This document shows positions 1-8,655 of a stretch of DNA of 64,000 nt, piece by piece. The DNA is from JBEKIK01 sp963845975 (GTDB lineage Bacteria > Planctomycetota > Planctomycetia > Pirellulales > Thermoguttaceae): assembly GCA_963845975.1 (NCBI GenBank), contig CAWJUD010000002.1, positions 2,294,001 to 2,358,000 of the forward strand, written 5' to 3'. Both the position numbers and the translations under genes were made by a program. Each line of letters opens with the position of its first letter. The first letter of the stretch is position 1. A model generated the notes under the pieces. It ran no database searches. It had not been told where the DNA came from and saw only the letters and a program-made list of their open reading frames with translations.

Positions 1-153
1 CCATCAAATCAATTGGCCGAAAAAGTCCGCCGCCTGCTAAAAAATCTCCAATTCCACCGCACCTGTCGCCGCCTCCGCACTCGAGTCCGCTCCTCCCTGC
101 GACTCGAAAAAAACACCTTCAAAACAACCTCCATGCCTGTGGTTATTACATGA
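1..153 (+). CDS. Possible C-terminal fragment of an unidentified gene entering from the left
   Basis: Frame 1 is open from base 1 to a TGA at 151-153 and encodes about 50 residues rich in Arg, Lys and Leu, starting PSNQLAEKVRRLLKNLQFHR. The composition fits a basic protein tail, but no motif is recognisable, and a 150-base open frame can occur by chance. Its 3' end lies 60 bases from the convergent M16 peptidase gene. Treat this as a weak call. Confidence 0.3.
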   Translation, partial: PSNQLAEKVRRLLKNLQFHRTCRRLRTRVRSSLRLEKNTFKTTSMPVVIT

Positions 154-212
154 AAGGCTTTGAAATCCACAAATCAAGATCCCCTCGGAATTAACTTATG
201 TTTGCCGTTATG

Positions 213-1778
213 TCATTTCACGAACAGATCGCCCACAGGCACTATGGTGACGTTTTCCGGCTTGATATCCAACTCGAAGATGCTGATTTGTTTGTCTTCC
301 TGCAGCACGTTTAAGGGTTTGGGCGTGGGATACGTGTAAGGGCTGGGGGCGTTTGCGACCAAGGCCTTTTTTAGCGACTCGGCGTCCTTTGTGACGATCA
401 CGATCTGCATGTCCTTATACTGCCAATACTTTTTTATGGCCGCGTTGACCTCAGGCAGGGTCATCTGTTCGAGCGTCTTTCGAAATATTTCCAAGTGGCT
501 GCCCTGGATGCCGTAGAATTTGTCGTCCAGGGCGTACGCCAGCCGGGCCATGGTAGTGGTGGCATAGTGCAGCACGTAGTTGTGCAGGAATTTGCGCGTA
601 AGCTCGAATTCGCTCTGCGTCAGGCCGTTGTTGACCAGGCGCTCGAATTCTCTTATCGCCCCGCGCAAGGCAAACTGCCGGGCGGTATTGGGCACCGGAC
701 GGATCCAGATCTCGGAAATCTGCCGGCGGCGGGCGTAATTCGGCGGCGGCGTCTGCAAGGCCCCGCCGTTGGGAAAATGCTCGATGTAAGAATAATCGCC
801 GTAGTTCAATCCGCGAATCTCGCGCAATACGCTATATAGATGACTGCTGGAATTGCGATGCTCGCCCAGCCACGAATTGGCGACAGCCAAGGCGTACCAA
901 TCCTTTTCTCCGCGCAGCACATTGATGGGAAAACCCATGCTGATGGCCGTGGCCGAACAATCTTTTTCCACGATCTTCACTTGCAGGCCATTAATTTTAG
1001 GCGGCGACGGCGGGGGCACCGGCTCGGGTATGCCTGCGGGAAGAGCGGCCAGGTCGGTGCGGATTTTTTCCAGCAATCGCTCGTCGTAACCGCCCCCAAG
1101 ACCGATGACCACGTTGTCGCGGGTGTAATATTTATGATAAAAGTTTTTCACGTCCTCGACCGTGATGCTTCGCACGCCGTCGATTGTGCCCGCCGGCAAA
1201 TGGCCGTACGGCGTGCCCCGGAAAATGGTGTTATAAAGCACGGCCTTGCCCAACTCCTCGTCGCTGGAATAGCGGAGCGTGTTCTCCAGATAATTTAGCG
1301 CATCGCTTTTCAGCCGGTCGAGATCGTCTTGCTTGATAGCCGGTTCCATGACGGCCTGCGTTAAAAGTTGATAATATTGATCCAGGTTATCCTTGTGGAT
1401 CCGCCCGTAGATGACCGTCTCTTCCACCGAGGCCGCCGCGGCATAGCTCCCGGCAATGGGGAAAAGCCGGTCCAGGACGTCCTCGTATGAGTTGCTTTTA
1501 GTCGAGGCCTCGGTAATCATCTGCGCGGTCAGGGCGGCCAGGCCTTCCTTGCCGGGCGGATCGTTTTGCGAGCCGACCTTGAACCACAACCGGAAACAAA
1601 CCGTCGGATCGCTTTCGACAGGCAGAGTGACTACTCGATCCATGGGAATCGCTTGGGTCTTTTGCGCATCGTCGGCGGCGGAGGCGGAAGTGGAGAACAT
1701 ACACGTAAAAATAATTGCAAATTGCAAATTGCAACCACGAAAAAGCGAAAGAACGATGGATCGAAACATCGACATCAT
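213..1778 (-). CDS. M16 (pitrilysin-like) peptidase family protein, non-catalytic type, secreted
   Basis: This 521-residue protein has an N-terminal signal segment (about residues 1-34, ending CMFSTSASA) followed by a pitrilysin/insulinase-type fold. The segment where an active M16 enzyme carries HxxEH reads LAALTAQMITEAS, so the zinc ligands are missing. The middle shows the usual M16 C-lobe pattern (FRGTPYGHLPAGT, then FYHKYYTRDNVVIGLGG). It overlaps the upstream active paralogue by ATGA at 1775-1778, which implies translational coupling. In two-subunit bacterial M16 peptidases (mitochondrial-processing-peptidase-like) one chain supplies zinc and the other, like this one, supplies substrate-binding residues. 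I infer a heterodimer in the periplasm. The substrate is unknown. Confidence 0.85.
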   Translation of the reverse strand: MMSMFRSIVLSLFRGCNLQFAIIFTCMFSTSASAADDAQKTQAIPMDRVVTLPVESDPTVCFRLWFKVGSQNDPPGKEGLAALTAQMITEASTKSNSYEDVLDRLFPIAGSYAAAASVEETVIYGRIHKDNLDQYYQLLTQAVMEPAIKQDDLDRLKSDALNYLENTLRYSSDEELGKAVLYNTIFRGTPYGHLPAGTIDGVRSITVEDVKNFYHKYYTRDNVVIGLGGGYDERLLEKIRTDLAALPAGIPEPVPPPSPPKINGLQVKIVEKDCSATAISMGFPINVLRGEKDWYALAVANSWLGEHRNSSSHLYSVLREIRGLNYGDYSYIEHFPNGGALQTPPPNYARRRQISEIWIRPVPNTARQFALRGAIREFERLVNNGLTQSEFELTRKFLHNYVLHYATTTMARLAYALDDKFYGIQGSHLEIFRKTLEQMTLPEVNAAIKKYWQYKDMQIVIVTKDAESLKKALVANAPSPYTYPTPKPLNVLQEDKQISIFELDIKPENVTIVPVGDLFVK

Positions 1779-3103
1779 TTTTCTCCTTTCAACACGGCGA
1801 TAGTGCAGCGCTGAGGCTGATAGTACTTTTTGGCGGCGCGGAGTATATCCTCGGGCGTGACGCGGTCGTATTCGGCATATATCCGATCGACGGCCTCTAT
1901 TCCGCCGGTCACGGCGATATAGCGGACCAATGCCTCGGCCACCCGCTCCGGCGAATCCAGCCTGTCTAGAAATTCATATTTGTCGTGGCGTTTCACCTCG
2001 GCCAGTTTCTGCTGGCTTACGGGTGTGGTTTGGAATTCCTTGATAGTCGCTTGGATATCTTTTTGCACCGAATCGATGTCCTGCGGATTCTTTATCATGG
2101 TAACTATCGTCCAGAGAGGCGCGTCGCGGTTCATGGGAACGTCGGCCGCAAGAAACTCCACCTTCTGTTGGCGGATGACCAGCTTTTTATAAAGCTCGCT
2201 GGTATCGCCGAAGGCCAAACTGGCAAGCAATCGGGCGGCGGCAAAGTCGGTATTGCCGGTTTCAAACGCCGCTCCTTTGTAAGCCATGCTAAGGATAGGC
2301 AGCGTCTTGCCCGGATAACTGATCTCCACTTTGCGCTCGGCCGTTTGCGGCGGCTCGGGCGAGATTTTCGCCGGCTCATATCCCTTTTTCCAGACGCCAT
2401 AGTATTTGCGAATCAAGGCGAAAGTGGTTTTCGCATCCACGTCGCCGACAACCAAGATCACCACGTTTTCGGGCCGATAAAAGTGTTTGAAAAAGGCCAG
2501 GCTGTAATCGTAATCCTCGGGCATGGCTTTGATGTCCGCCTCGAAACCCATGGCGGTGTGCTTGTAGGTGTGGACGTCGTACGCCCGATCCGCCAGCTTC
2601 TCCTCCAACAGGAAGAATGGATTGGTGACGTCCTTGCGATACTCGCCGTATACGGCGCCGGCCTCGGTCTGGAAGGCCGGTTTCAAGTAACTGAGATTTT
2701 GGAACCGATCGCTCTCCAGCTCGACCGCCTTTTCCAGATTTTCCTTGGCGATGGTCATAAAAAACACGGTGAAATCATCGCTGGTTCCGGCGTTGGAATT
2801 GGCGCCCATGCCTGTGACGATGCTATCGTACATCGGTCCGGGATATTTTTTCGTGCCGCGAAACATCATGTGCTCGAAAAAGTGGGCGAAACCCGATTTG
2901 CCCGGCTCGACCTCGTCCCGGCTGCCGGTGCGGACCACCGTAAAATAGGCCACAAGTCCGGGACTGGACATGGGGATGACAATGGCTTTAAGACCGTTGG
3001 GCAGCGTTTCCTGCTGGTAAGGGTACGGAAAAAACGATCCCGCCGGAGCCGCTTGGGCCAGCGCGGCCGGAAACAGTAAAAAAAATGTAAATAAGTATCG
3101 CAT
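1775..3103 (-). CDS. M16 zinc metallopeptidase, catalytic type, secreted
   Basis: This 442-residue M16 family zinc peptidase has a signal peptide (MRYLFTFFLLFPAALAQA). The inverted zinc motif HFFEHMMF lies near residue 68-75, and the downstream acidic ligand region (ELESDRFQNL) follows about 75 residues later, as in active pitrilysin-type enzymes. The C-lobe motif FYRPENVVILVVGDV is also typical. It is first in a two-gene minus-strand unit with the inactive partner, with which it overlaps by 4 bases. The likely role is degradation of peptides in the periplasm. The assignment to family is firm; the physiological substrate cannot be read from sequence. Confidence 0.92.
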   Translation of the reverse strand: MRYLFTFFLLFPAALAQAAPAGSFFPYPYQQETLPNGLKAIVIPMSSPGLVAYFTVVRTGSRDEVEPGKSGFAHFFEHMMFRGTKKYPGPMYDSIVTGMGANSNAGTSDDFTVFFMTIAKENLEKAVELESDRFQNLSYLKPAFQTEAGAVYGEYRKDVTNPFFLLEEKLADRAYDVHTYKHTAMGFEADIKAMPEDYDYSLAFFKHFYRPENVVILVVGDVDAKTTFALIRKYYGVWKKGYEPAKISPEPPQTAERKVEISYPGKTLPILSMAYKGAAFETGNTDFAAARLLASLAFGDTSELYKKLVIRQQKVEFLAADVPMNRDAPLWTIVTMIKNPQDIDSVQKDIQATIKEFQTTPVSQQKLAEVKRHDKYEFLDRLDSPERVAEALVRYIAVTGGIEAVDRIYAEYDRVTPEDILRAAKKYYQPQRCTIAVLKGEK

Positions 3104-3139
3104 AATGTCCCTCGGAAAAATCGTTTATTATTTGGCACA

Positions 3140-3170
3140 ATTATAATACCAATGTTTTGCACCCAGGCAA
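3140..3170 (-). promoter_or_regulatory. Candidate promoter of the M16 peptidase pair
   Basis: On the minus strand TTGCCT (3170-3165) is followed after 19 bases by TATAAT (3145-3140), about 37 bases before the ATG of the catalytic subunit. The -10 box is perfect; the -35 is weak and the spacer is 1-2 bases long. Supported only by motif match. Confidence 0.3.
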
Positions 3171-3447
3171 GACCGTGCTGAATGCCATATAATTGACGTC
3201 GTATTCATCGTTTTGCCCTGGAGCTTGCTCCGGGAGCATTTGCAGCACGTAAAAACGTATGATGCTACATAATTCACCTGAGAATCAATAAACACTCACA
3301 GTTTGTTAGAACCGCCGGCACCCCGACAAATGGCATCTGTCCCCCCGCCCGGATAAACTATCCGGGGGGCTGTTGTTGACTTCTTAAGAAATCGAATACA
3401 ATTACTTGCATCTGGCAGTAGGTTACTCTTTTACAAGGAGAATTGCC
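3171..3447. other. Intergenic region with a palindrome and a candidate forward promoter
   Basis: No convincing gene. It holds a fragment of the dispersed GAGCTTGCTCCGGGAG palindrome near 3221-3240 and a hairpin CCCGGATA (3348-3355) / TATCCGGG (3359-3366). Immediately after that are TTGTTG/TTGACT and TACAAT boxes (3372-3402) that could drive the small gene beginning at 3448. Spacing of the boxes is imperfect (15 or 18 bases). Confidence 0.35.
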
Positions 3448-3644
3448 ATGCTGCGGTATGAATTAATCGAAACCAACGAAGGTCTGACGGTGATCGAGAT
3501 CCCCACGGCGCCACGGCCGAGGAAGCTGCCCGCCAACAAGCCGGCCTTGTCGTCGATCCCGGCCCATTCACATCCTACGAAGACGCCTACGAAGCCTTGA
3601 TGGCCTTGAAACTCGACGAAGATGAAGAGGAAGAGATTGATTGA
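3448..3644 (+). CDS. Small acidic protein, frame broken once
   Basis: A good ribosome site (AAGGAG at 3435-3440) precedes the ATG at 3448. The start frame reads MLRYELIETNEGLTVIEIP, then degenerates. One base earlier the frame continues convincingly as TAEEAARQQAGLVVDPGPFT, then SYEDAYEALMALKLDEDEEE to TGA at 3642-3644. Restoring one C in the run at 3501-3504 joins them as ...IEIPHGATAEEAARQ... and gives about 65 residues with an acidic tail. I do not recognise the family. It resembles short planctomycete proteins of unknown function. The break may be a homopolymer sequencing error or a real mutation. Confidence 0.55.
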
Positions 3645-3729
3645 TTTCTCTTTATATGGACAACTATCCATCAGCGGCGTACCCGCCGGGCATTAACCGC
3701 AGGCTGAAGATAAATAGGAAACTATTTCC

Positions 3730-5019
3730 CTAAGCACTCGCCAAAATTATTCCGGCCCGATCGAACTCCTCGAGAATCCGCAGGTTGATCTTTTCGGCAT
3801 GGGCCGTGTACTGGTCGTTATTCGGCGGCGCAAACCAATAAGTAATGTTCAGGATCAAGCCATTTGCCTTATAATCGCTGAAAACGACCTGTGGGCGCGT
3901 ATTTTTGCCGTTGATCGTCGGATGAATCGGCTCGCGGATGTCCTTCTCGGCCAGAATATCGTTGATAATCTTTAGGGCCAGTTTCACCTTTTCCAGGGAC
4001 GTATCCAGTTTAAGCGCAAGGGTGAAATTCCGCTGGATGGCCGGGCGCCGGGAAACGTTTTCGACCGGGCTGTTGACAATGTTGGCGTTGGGTATGCTGA
4101 TCACGTGCCCTCCGGCAGTGCGAACCCTGGTGGTCCTCAGACCGATGTCCTCGATCACCCCGTCGCACCCGGAGCAAATGATCCGCTCGCCGATCTTAAA
4201 CGATCGGTCCATGATGATCGTAATCGAACCGAAGAGATTCTTCAGCGAATCCTGGGCGGCCAGGGAAACCGCCAACCCAGCGATCCCCAAGCCCGCCAGC
4301 CAGGCCCCGATGTCTTGCTTAAACACCGATTGCACAATAAACATGGCGGCGATAACAATCAGGAACACCCGCAAAGTGCGGCGGATGAGCGGCGCGACGT
4401 GGATCGCCAGCGAGGAATCGGTTTTTCTGCCGATACGCTGGAACGTTACGTCGACAATCGAGATGAGATTATAGACATACCAAAAGAACGACAAATAAAA
4501 CAACAAAAGCAAGGTGTTGAATGCGAAATTCTTTAAATTCTCGCTCATATGGATCCACAGGAGACCAAACGAGAGCCCTACAGCGATCAGGAACAGGTTG
4601 GCCGGGCCGGCCAGGTCGAGGAGAAATTTAGTCGGCACGGCCCAATCGCGCGAACCGGCTTTTTGTAATAAAATCGCGCAAATTTTTCCCGCCGCCAGGC
4701 CTACGAATATCCATAATAAGAGCATGATCCAAGCAAGTGCGCCGTTTTGGTCCCACAGCTTGACAATCTCTTGATAATTTAAAAATGAGGTGAATTCATG
4801 AGTAAAGCGATCCAGGGCATCGGGCGTTTCATCCGATGGCTTTTCGGCGTCGGTCTTAGCCTTCAGCTTGGCATCGGTATCCGTAGCTTTTGGTTGATTT
4901 ATGGCTGACGTTGCTGATACAGCAGTGCCGGTCTGCGGATCGGCTGCCCTGCAAGGCCCCGCAACCCCCCACATAAGAAGTAATAAAACGGCGGCTCCAA
5001 TCCAAATCTCTCGTTTCAT
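3730..5019 (-). CDS. MscS-family mechanosensitive channel
   Basis: Small-conductance mechanosensitive ion channel protein of about 429 residues. I place the start at the ATG at 5019, because MKREIWIGAAVLLLLMWGVA then forms a signal or first membrane segment. An upstream ATG at 5070 would bury this in a charged leader. A low-complexity Ala/Lys/Asp stretch follows, then four or five membrane segments. The pore helix and MscS beta domain are visible as WLAGLGIAGLAVSLAAQDSL and FKIGERIICSGCDGVIEDIG, followed by IPNANIVNSPVENVSRR. It relieves turgor at the inner membrane. It stands alone on the minus strand, divergent from the PEP carboxykinase. Confidence 0.92.
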   Translation of the reverse strand: MKREIWIGAAVLLLLMWGVAGPCRAADPQTGTAVSATSAINQPKATDTDAKLKAKTDAEKPSDETPDALDRFTHEFTSFLNYQEIVKLWDQNGALAWIMLLLWIFVGLAAGKICAILLQKAGSRDWAVPTKFLLDLAGPANLFLIAVGLSFGLLWIHMSENLKNFAFNTLLLLFYLSFFWYVYNLISIVDVTFQRIGRKTDSSLAIHVAPLIRRTLRVFLIVIAAMFIVQSVFKQDIGAWLAGLGIAGLAVSLAAQDSLKNLFGSITIIMDRSFKIGERIICSGCDGVIEDIGLRTTRVRTAGGHVISIPNANIVNSPVENVSRRPAIQRNFTLALKLDTSLEKVKLALKIINDILAEKDIREPIHPTINGKNTRPQVVFSDYKANGLILNITYWFAPPNNDQYTAHAEKINLRILEEFDRAGIILASA

Positions 5020-5281
5020 AAGCCGCGATGATATCGTATGTTTCTTTCTTATGCAACTTGTTTCTAGCAATGGAACCTACTTGCAACTTAAATTGTCTTT
5101 TGACATACTCTATAGGTTTGTATGTTGCAAAACGGCACAAATAAAGCAAATTGAGATTAATCCCCGGCGTTTTGTCGCCGCGATTGGTGCCGGCTGTAAG
5201 TGGAAAATGTATTGGCACGCTTGGCATCAGGTTGATTTATATAGATAATGGTTTCTCTATACATTGGAGGGAAATATTCCC

Positions 5282-6859
5282 ATGTTCGCTGAGTTCCATC
5301 AAACCGCCAAGGCCATTTTCCAAAGCGCTCAAAAAGAAAAACGGCTGATCTACAATCCTACCGACGAGCAGCTCAGGGCCTTGGCCTTGGAAGAACCCGA
5401 AATCATCCACACTAAATACGATAATTTGGCGGTGCAGTCGGAACCCATGTCCCGGGCGGCAAAGAAGACAAAAAACAACATCGATAACGACTTCGGCGAC
5501 GAGGAACGCCAACTCCTCAAGCAAGCCCAGGAGCGCCTGGCCCGCGAACAACTGGTTAGCATCGACGTGAGCGTGGGCGACGGATCCGATGGCATTACCG
5601 CCCGGCTGGTCCTGCCCAAGCAGTTCGCGCACGTGGCCTATGCCGGGCTGAAACTTTTCAAGCCCGCCAAAACCGACGATCCCACCTACCAGGTTTTCAT
5701 ATTTTTCGACGAACAGTACGAGGCCAACAAATCGAAGGTACTGCCGCAGAAGGACATTAGCATCCGCACCGCCCATACGCCCGATGGGAAAATGGTCAAG
5801 TTCGTGCGCAACAGCAACTACTTCGGCGAGTGGAAAAAGGGCGTATTTGCCGGCGAAGACTGGCGGGTAAAACAAGGCGGCAATGCCATTTTCCTTCACG
5901 CCGGTTGCCGCAAAGACACCCTGGAAGCCTCGCACGGCCCGTACCTGACCAACTATTCCCTTTTCGTGGCCCTAAGCGCAAACGGCAAAACCAGCACCAC
6001 GTGCAAAGTCCTTGCCCGCAAGGGCCGCGAGCGGTCCTGGCTGATCCAGGACGACGGCGGTACTCTCACGCGCGACGGGCGTTTTTTGGGCTTCGAACCG
6101 GGCGGGCTGTTCATTAAAACCGACGCCATTAATCCCGGCGAACAAATCGAGGCCTATTACGCCTGCCTCAAACGCGGCACCTTCATGGAAAACGTCTACG
6201 TCGAGCCGGACGGCACGCTCGATTTCTACAACATGGAAATGACTTCCAACGGCCGGGCGGTCGTCGAACGCCGTGATTTCATGCACGCCAGCAACGACAT
6301 CAACGCCGAACGAGTCGATAACCTCTTTATCATCACCCGCGGCAGCATCATACCCGCCATCGCCAAACTCACCCACGAACAGGCGGCGGCCTTCATGGTC
6401 CTGGGACAATCCATGGAGTCCTCGGCCGGCGATCCCACCCAGGCCGGCACGATCAAGTACGAATTCTTCTACGATCCCTTCATTGCCGGCGATTGCACCG
6501 AACACGCCAACTTGTTCTACGACATACTCAAGAGCAACTCGCATATCAATTGCTTCCTGTTGAACACCGGCTGGGTAGGCGAAGGTGCGCACTTCCGCGA
6601 TATAAATCTGGCCGACACGATGGGCATACTCGACTCAGTGCTCCGCGGCGGACTGGAAGATTGGATGATCTCCGAAGGCACCAATCTGCCAGTGCCGCGC
6701 TCGGTCCGGGCGGTCGATTCCATACTGATGCACCCGGCAAAGCTTTATCCGCACGCCGAGTTCGAGCAGAAACAAAAAAGCCTCGACAAATACCGCGCCG
6801 AATGGATTGACCGCTACCCGGGTCTGCATCCGAAAATCAAGGCCGTGTTCCAGAAATAA
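5282..6859 (+). CDS. pckA: ATP-type phosphoenolpyruvate carboxykinase homologue
   Basis: This 525-residue protein is related to ATP-dependent PEP carboxykinase, which interconverts oxaloacetate + ATP and PEP + CO2 + ADP. The start is the ATG at 5282. An ideal Shine-Dalgarno TTGGAGGG sits at 5264-5271, so an in-frame TTG there is not the start. Family marks are the nucleotide loop SANGKTSTT (about residue 232), the following LIQDDGG acidic motif, GFEPGGLFIKTD (equivalent of the FNFEGGCYAK region), and FLLNTGWVGEG near the C-terminus. The P-loop differs from the usual GLSGTGKTTLS, so this is a divergent branch and its substrate preference should be tested. Monocistronic, ending at a clear terminator. 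Confidence 0.8.
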   Translation: MFAEFHQTAKAIFQSAQKEKRLIYNPTDEQLRALALEEPEIIHTKYDNLAVQSEPMSRAAKKTKNNIDNDFGDEERQLLKQAQERLAREQLVSIDVSVGDGSDGITARLVLPKQFAHVAYAGLKLFKPAKTDDPTYQVFIFFDEQYEANKSKVLPQKDISIRTAHTPDGKMVKFVRNSNYFGEWKKGVFAGEDWRVKQGGNAIFLHAGCRKDTLEASHGPYLTNYSLFVALSANGKTSTTCKVLARKGRERSWLIQDDGGTLTRDGRFLGFEPGGLFIKTDAINPGEQIEAYYACLKRGTFMENVYVEPDGTLDFYNMEMTSNGRAVVERRDFMHASNDINAERVDNLFIITRGSIIPAIAKLTHEQAAAFMVLGQSMESSAGDPTQAGTIKYEFFYDPFIAGDCTEHANLFYDILKSNSHINCFLLNTGWVGEGAHFRDINLADTMGILDSVLRGGLEDWMISEGTNLPVPRSVRAVDSILMHPAKLYPHAEFEQKQKSLDKYRAEWIDRYPGLHPKIKAVFQK

Positions 6860-6963
6860 ACTCAGCCTCGTTTTGCAACGGCGCTTGTGCCGGGAGCATT
6901 CATTTAGCCCCGGGGCTTGTGCCGTGAGTTGCCTTGAATTTAGTTCCTTTCACCGCATAAATC

Positions 6964-6999
6964 AAAAACGCCCCGGAATATGATAGCGGGGCGTTTTTT
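6964..6999. terminator. Bidirectional intrinsic terminator
   Basis: The stem AACGCCCC (6967-6974) / GGGGCGTT (6988-6995) is followed by a T run on the plus strand and preceded by an A run. It can therefore end both the PEP carboxykinase transcript and the convergent zinc-ribbon gene whose stop is at 7011. Confidence 0.8.
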
Positions 7000-7010
7000 G
7001 CGTTACTGCT

Positions 7011-7253
7011 TTAAAGTTTTTTGATTGCTTCAAGTTCGTTCAAAATCGCTTTGGCTTTTTCAAACGAGCCCGAGGCTTTAACCAGGTGAATCGCCGTTTT
7101 TAAGATTTCGTTCGTGGAGGCCGTCGTCTTTCCCGGAATCGAGGATTTTACCTTTACCGGAAAAACAGCGCGGCAAAACTTGCACTTAATGCTGCGGGCA
7201 TGGTTCGACTTGCCGCATTTTGGACAGACTTTAGTCGGGGCTTTTTTAGCCAT
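7011..7253 (-). CDS. Small zinc-ribbon protein
   Basis: This 80-residue basic protein opens with a four-cysteine zinc ribbon, KVCPKCGKSNHARSIKCKFC (residues 8-27), then a Lys/Ser-rich linker and a C-terminal helix containing a repeated Ala/Lys/Leu pattern. Nothing indicates an enzyme. The small size and ribbon suggest a nucleic-acid- or ribosome-associated protein, but this is inference. It is monocistronic and convergent with the PEP carboxykinase across a shared terminator. Confidence 0.75.
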   Translation of the reverse strand: MAKKAPTKVCPKCGKSNHARSIKCKFCRAVFPVKVKSSIPGKTTASTNEILKTAIHLVKASGSFEKAKAILNELEAIKKL

Positions 7254-7643
7254 ATTTATTTTCCCTTTCTTAAATGGATCTGGATAACCTTCATAATATT
7301 ATCATAATATTATGCGCCGCCTGTTCTTTTTCAAGAATGCCGTCAAATTGATATTTATCGATCCCCGTATAAACGATGCAATTTATATCGTTTAGCCCGG
7401 GCACTTGTGCCCGGAGATTTTGGCTTTTTACACCGGTCGCAAGCGATCGGGCTAAACGGGTGTTGCATTATCAATGCGGGACTCAATAGGGATCGTATCA
7501 AAACCAACCGGCCAAATCAGGAGAGTGGACATTCTTGTCCGCCTTAATGGCAAATAGTCTAATAGCAAATAGCCTTATGATAAATAGACTTTTTAACAAA
7601 TAAAGGAATGCGGGACACTCTTATCCGGCGGGAAAAAGTCCGG
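7254..7643. other. Repeat-filled intergenic region
   Basis: No gene is visible. The region carries a 68-bp palindromic element (7390-7457, listed separately), A/T-rich direct repeats built on CAAATAG around 7550-7600, and short inverted motifs such as GGACATTCTTGTCC near 7527. It looks like a landing zone for several small repeat families. Confidence 0.5.
7390..7457. repeat. GTTTAGCCC palindromic element, copy 1
   Basis: A 68-bp element bounded by GTTTAGCCCG (7390-7399) and CGGGCTAAAC (7448-7457). An inner GGGCACTTGTGCCC hairpin and ACCGGTCGCAAGCGAT complete it. A second copy of almost the same length and internal order lies at 9011-9079, and partial versions occur near 6904 and 62512. No coding potential. 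Confidence 0.75.
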
Positions 7644-7644
7644 C

Positions 7645-7671
7645 AAAAAATGACAGGCAAGAATGCCTGTC
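7645..7671 (-). terminator. Intrinsic terminator after birA
   Basis: On the minus strand GACAGGCA / TGCCTGTC (7671-7664 and 7659-7652, loop of 4) is followed by ATTTTTT at 7651-7645. It lies 9 bases beyond the birA stop, so it probably ends the long chaperone-to-birA transcript. The hairpin also resembles a dispersed palindrome. Confidence 0.6.
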
Positions 7672-7679
7672 CTCCTGGG

Positions 7680-8518
7680 TCAGCTTAATATTTTGCCCGA
7701 ATAATAAGTGCAAAGACCATCCGATATTTCCAAAAGCAGGGCCCCGTCTGAAGCAATGCCCCGGCAAAGGCCGGTGACGGTTTGCCGGCCATGTTGCAAG
7801 GTAATCCGCTTGTCGCGTTGCAAGCAGAGCGCATCGGCCCGGGCGGCGAGTTCGGCAGGCGCCTGCTTTAATGTGATGATGTTCCTTTCCAGCCGATTAA
7901 GAAGTGCGACTAGAATTTCGGTATGATCTTGCGTGCGCCGGTGAGCTCCAGCAAGGTCGTTGCGATCGGCAGCAGTTCGGCCGGAACATCGGCCATTGAG
8001 ACATTGGTGTTTATGCCGATGCCGATAACAGTGCGTCCGTCGGTCAGCACTTCGACCAATATCCCCGCAAGTTTTCGCCCGGCGGCTATTACGTCGTTTG
8101 GCCACAGGATGCCGATTTCTTTGTTTCCAAGCAGCGGTTTGATGGTTTCGGCCACGGCCATGCCCGCGGCCAAACTCACTAGATTGTCAGGGCCACAGTT
8201 TAATCCACGGGGGCGACTGTCAAAATCGTTGGGGCGACAGTTTAACTGTCGCCCCAACGCTAGTGTCGAGGCGTCTTCTTTGCCCTCAACCGCGGCGGAT
8301 TCCAATAACAAACTGAATGCCAGGCTGCCCGGGCCGGTCCACCAGCGGTTGCCGCCCCGGCCGCGCCCGGCTGTTTGACGATCGGCAATCACCAAAAGCG
8401 GCAAACGGGTCGCGCCTTGTTTTGCCCGCTGCAACGCTCGATCGTTCGTCGATCCAAGCTCCTCGCGGTGCTCAATTTCGACAACAAAGGTCTCGCGAAG
8501 AATGCGATTGATATCCAT
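7680..8518 (-). CDS. birA: Biotin-protein ligase (BirA), frame broken once and carrying a repeat-encoded insert
   Basis: Ligase that adenylates biotin and attaches it to carrier-protein lysines. The start is the ATG at 8518 (MDINRILRETFVV). Motifs: STNDRA, the biotinyl-AMP loop GRGRGGNRWW, WPNDV and KLAGILVE. There is no N-terminal DNA-binding domain. At about 7925-7935 the frame ends as LELTGARKIIPKF-stop, while the next frame supplies the missing C-terminal domain (RTQDHTEILVALLNRLERN to YSGKILS at 7680). One lost base explains this. Between SLLLES and LVSLAAGMA is an unusual 35-40 residue insert whose DNA contains a perfect palindrome (8227-8259). Last gene of the dnaJ-grpE-fmdB run. An essential enzyme is unlikely to be dead, so I favour a sequence error. 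Confidence 0.82.
8227..8259. repeat. Perfect palindrome inside the birA coding sequence
   Basis: CGTTGGGGCGACAGTT (8227-8242) pairs with AACTGTCGCCCCAACG (8244-8259) around a single T. A degraded relative (GGGGCGACTGT, 8210-8220) lies just upstream, so the insert seems to be a composite of about 80 bp. It is translated in frame as part of the ligase without a stop. Confidence 0.85.
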
Positions 8519-8655
8519 GTTGAGGGGCGAGGTTAGTGAATAGTGGACGGGCTGAAGAATGAATGATGATTGTGGAATGACGAATAAATTAATGAAACCG
8601 CTTGCGGTTTCGCAATATCCGCCGCCGACCGCCACCTCCCACTAATCCCCAATCT

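Noticed and set aside
495..3079. Long open frames on the plus strand opposite the M16 genes
   Set aside because: Antisense shadows of the two peptidase genes, with no motif of their own.
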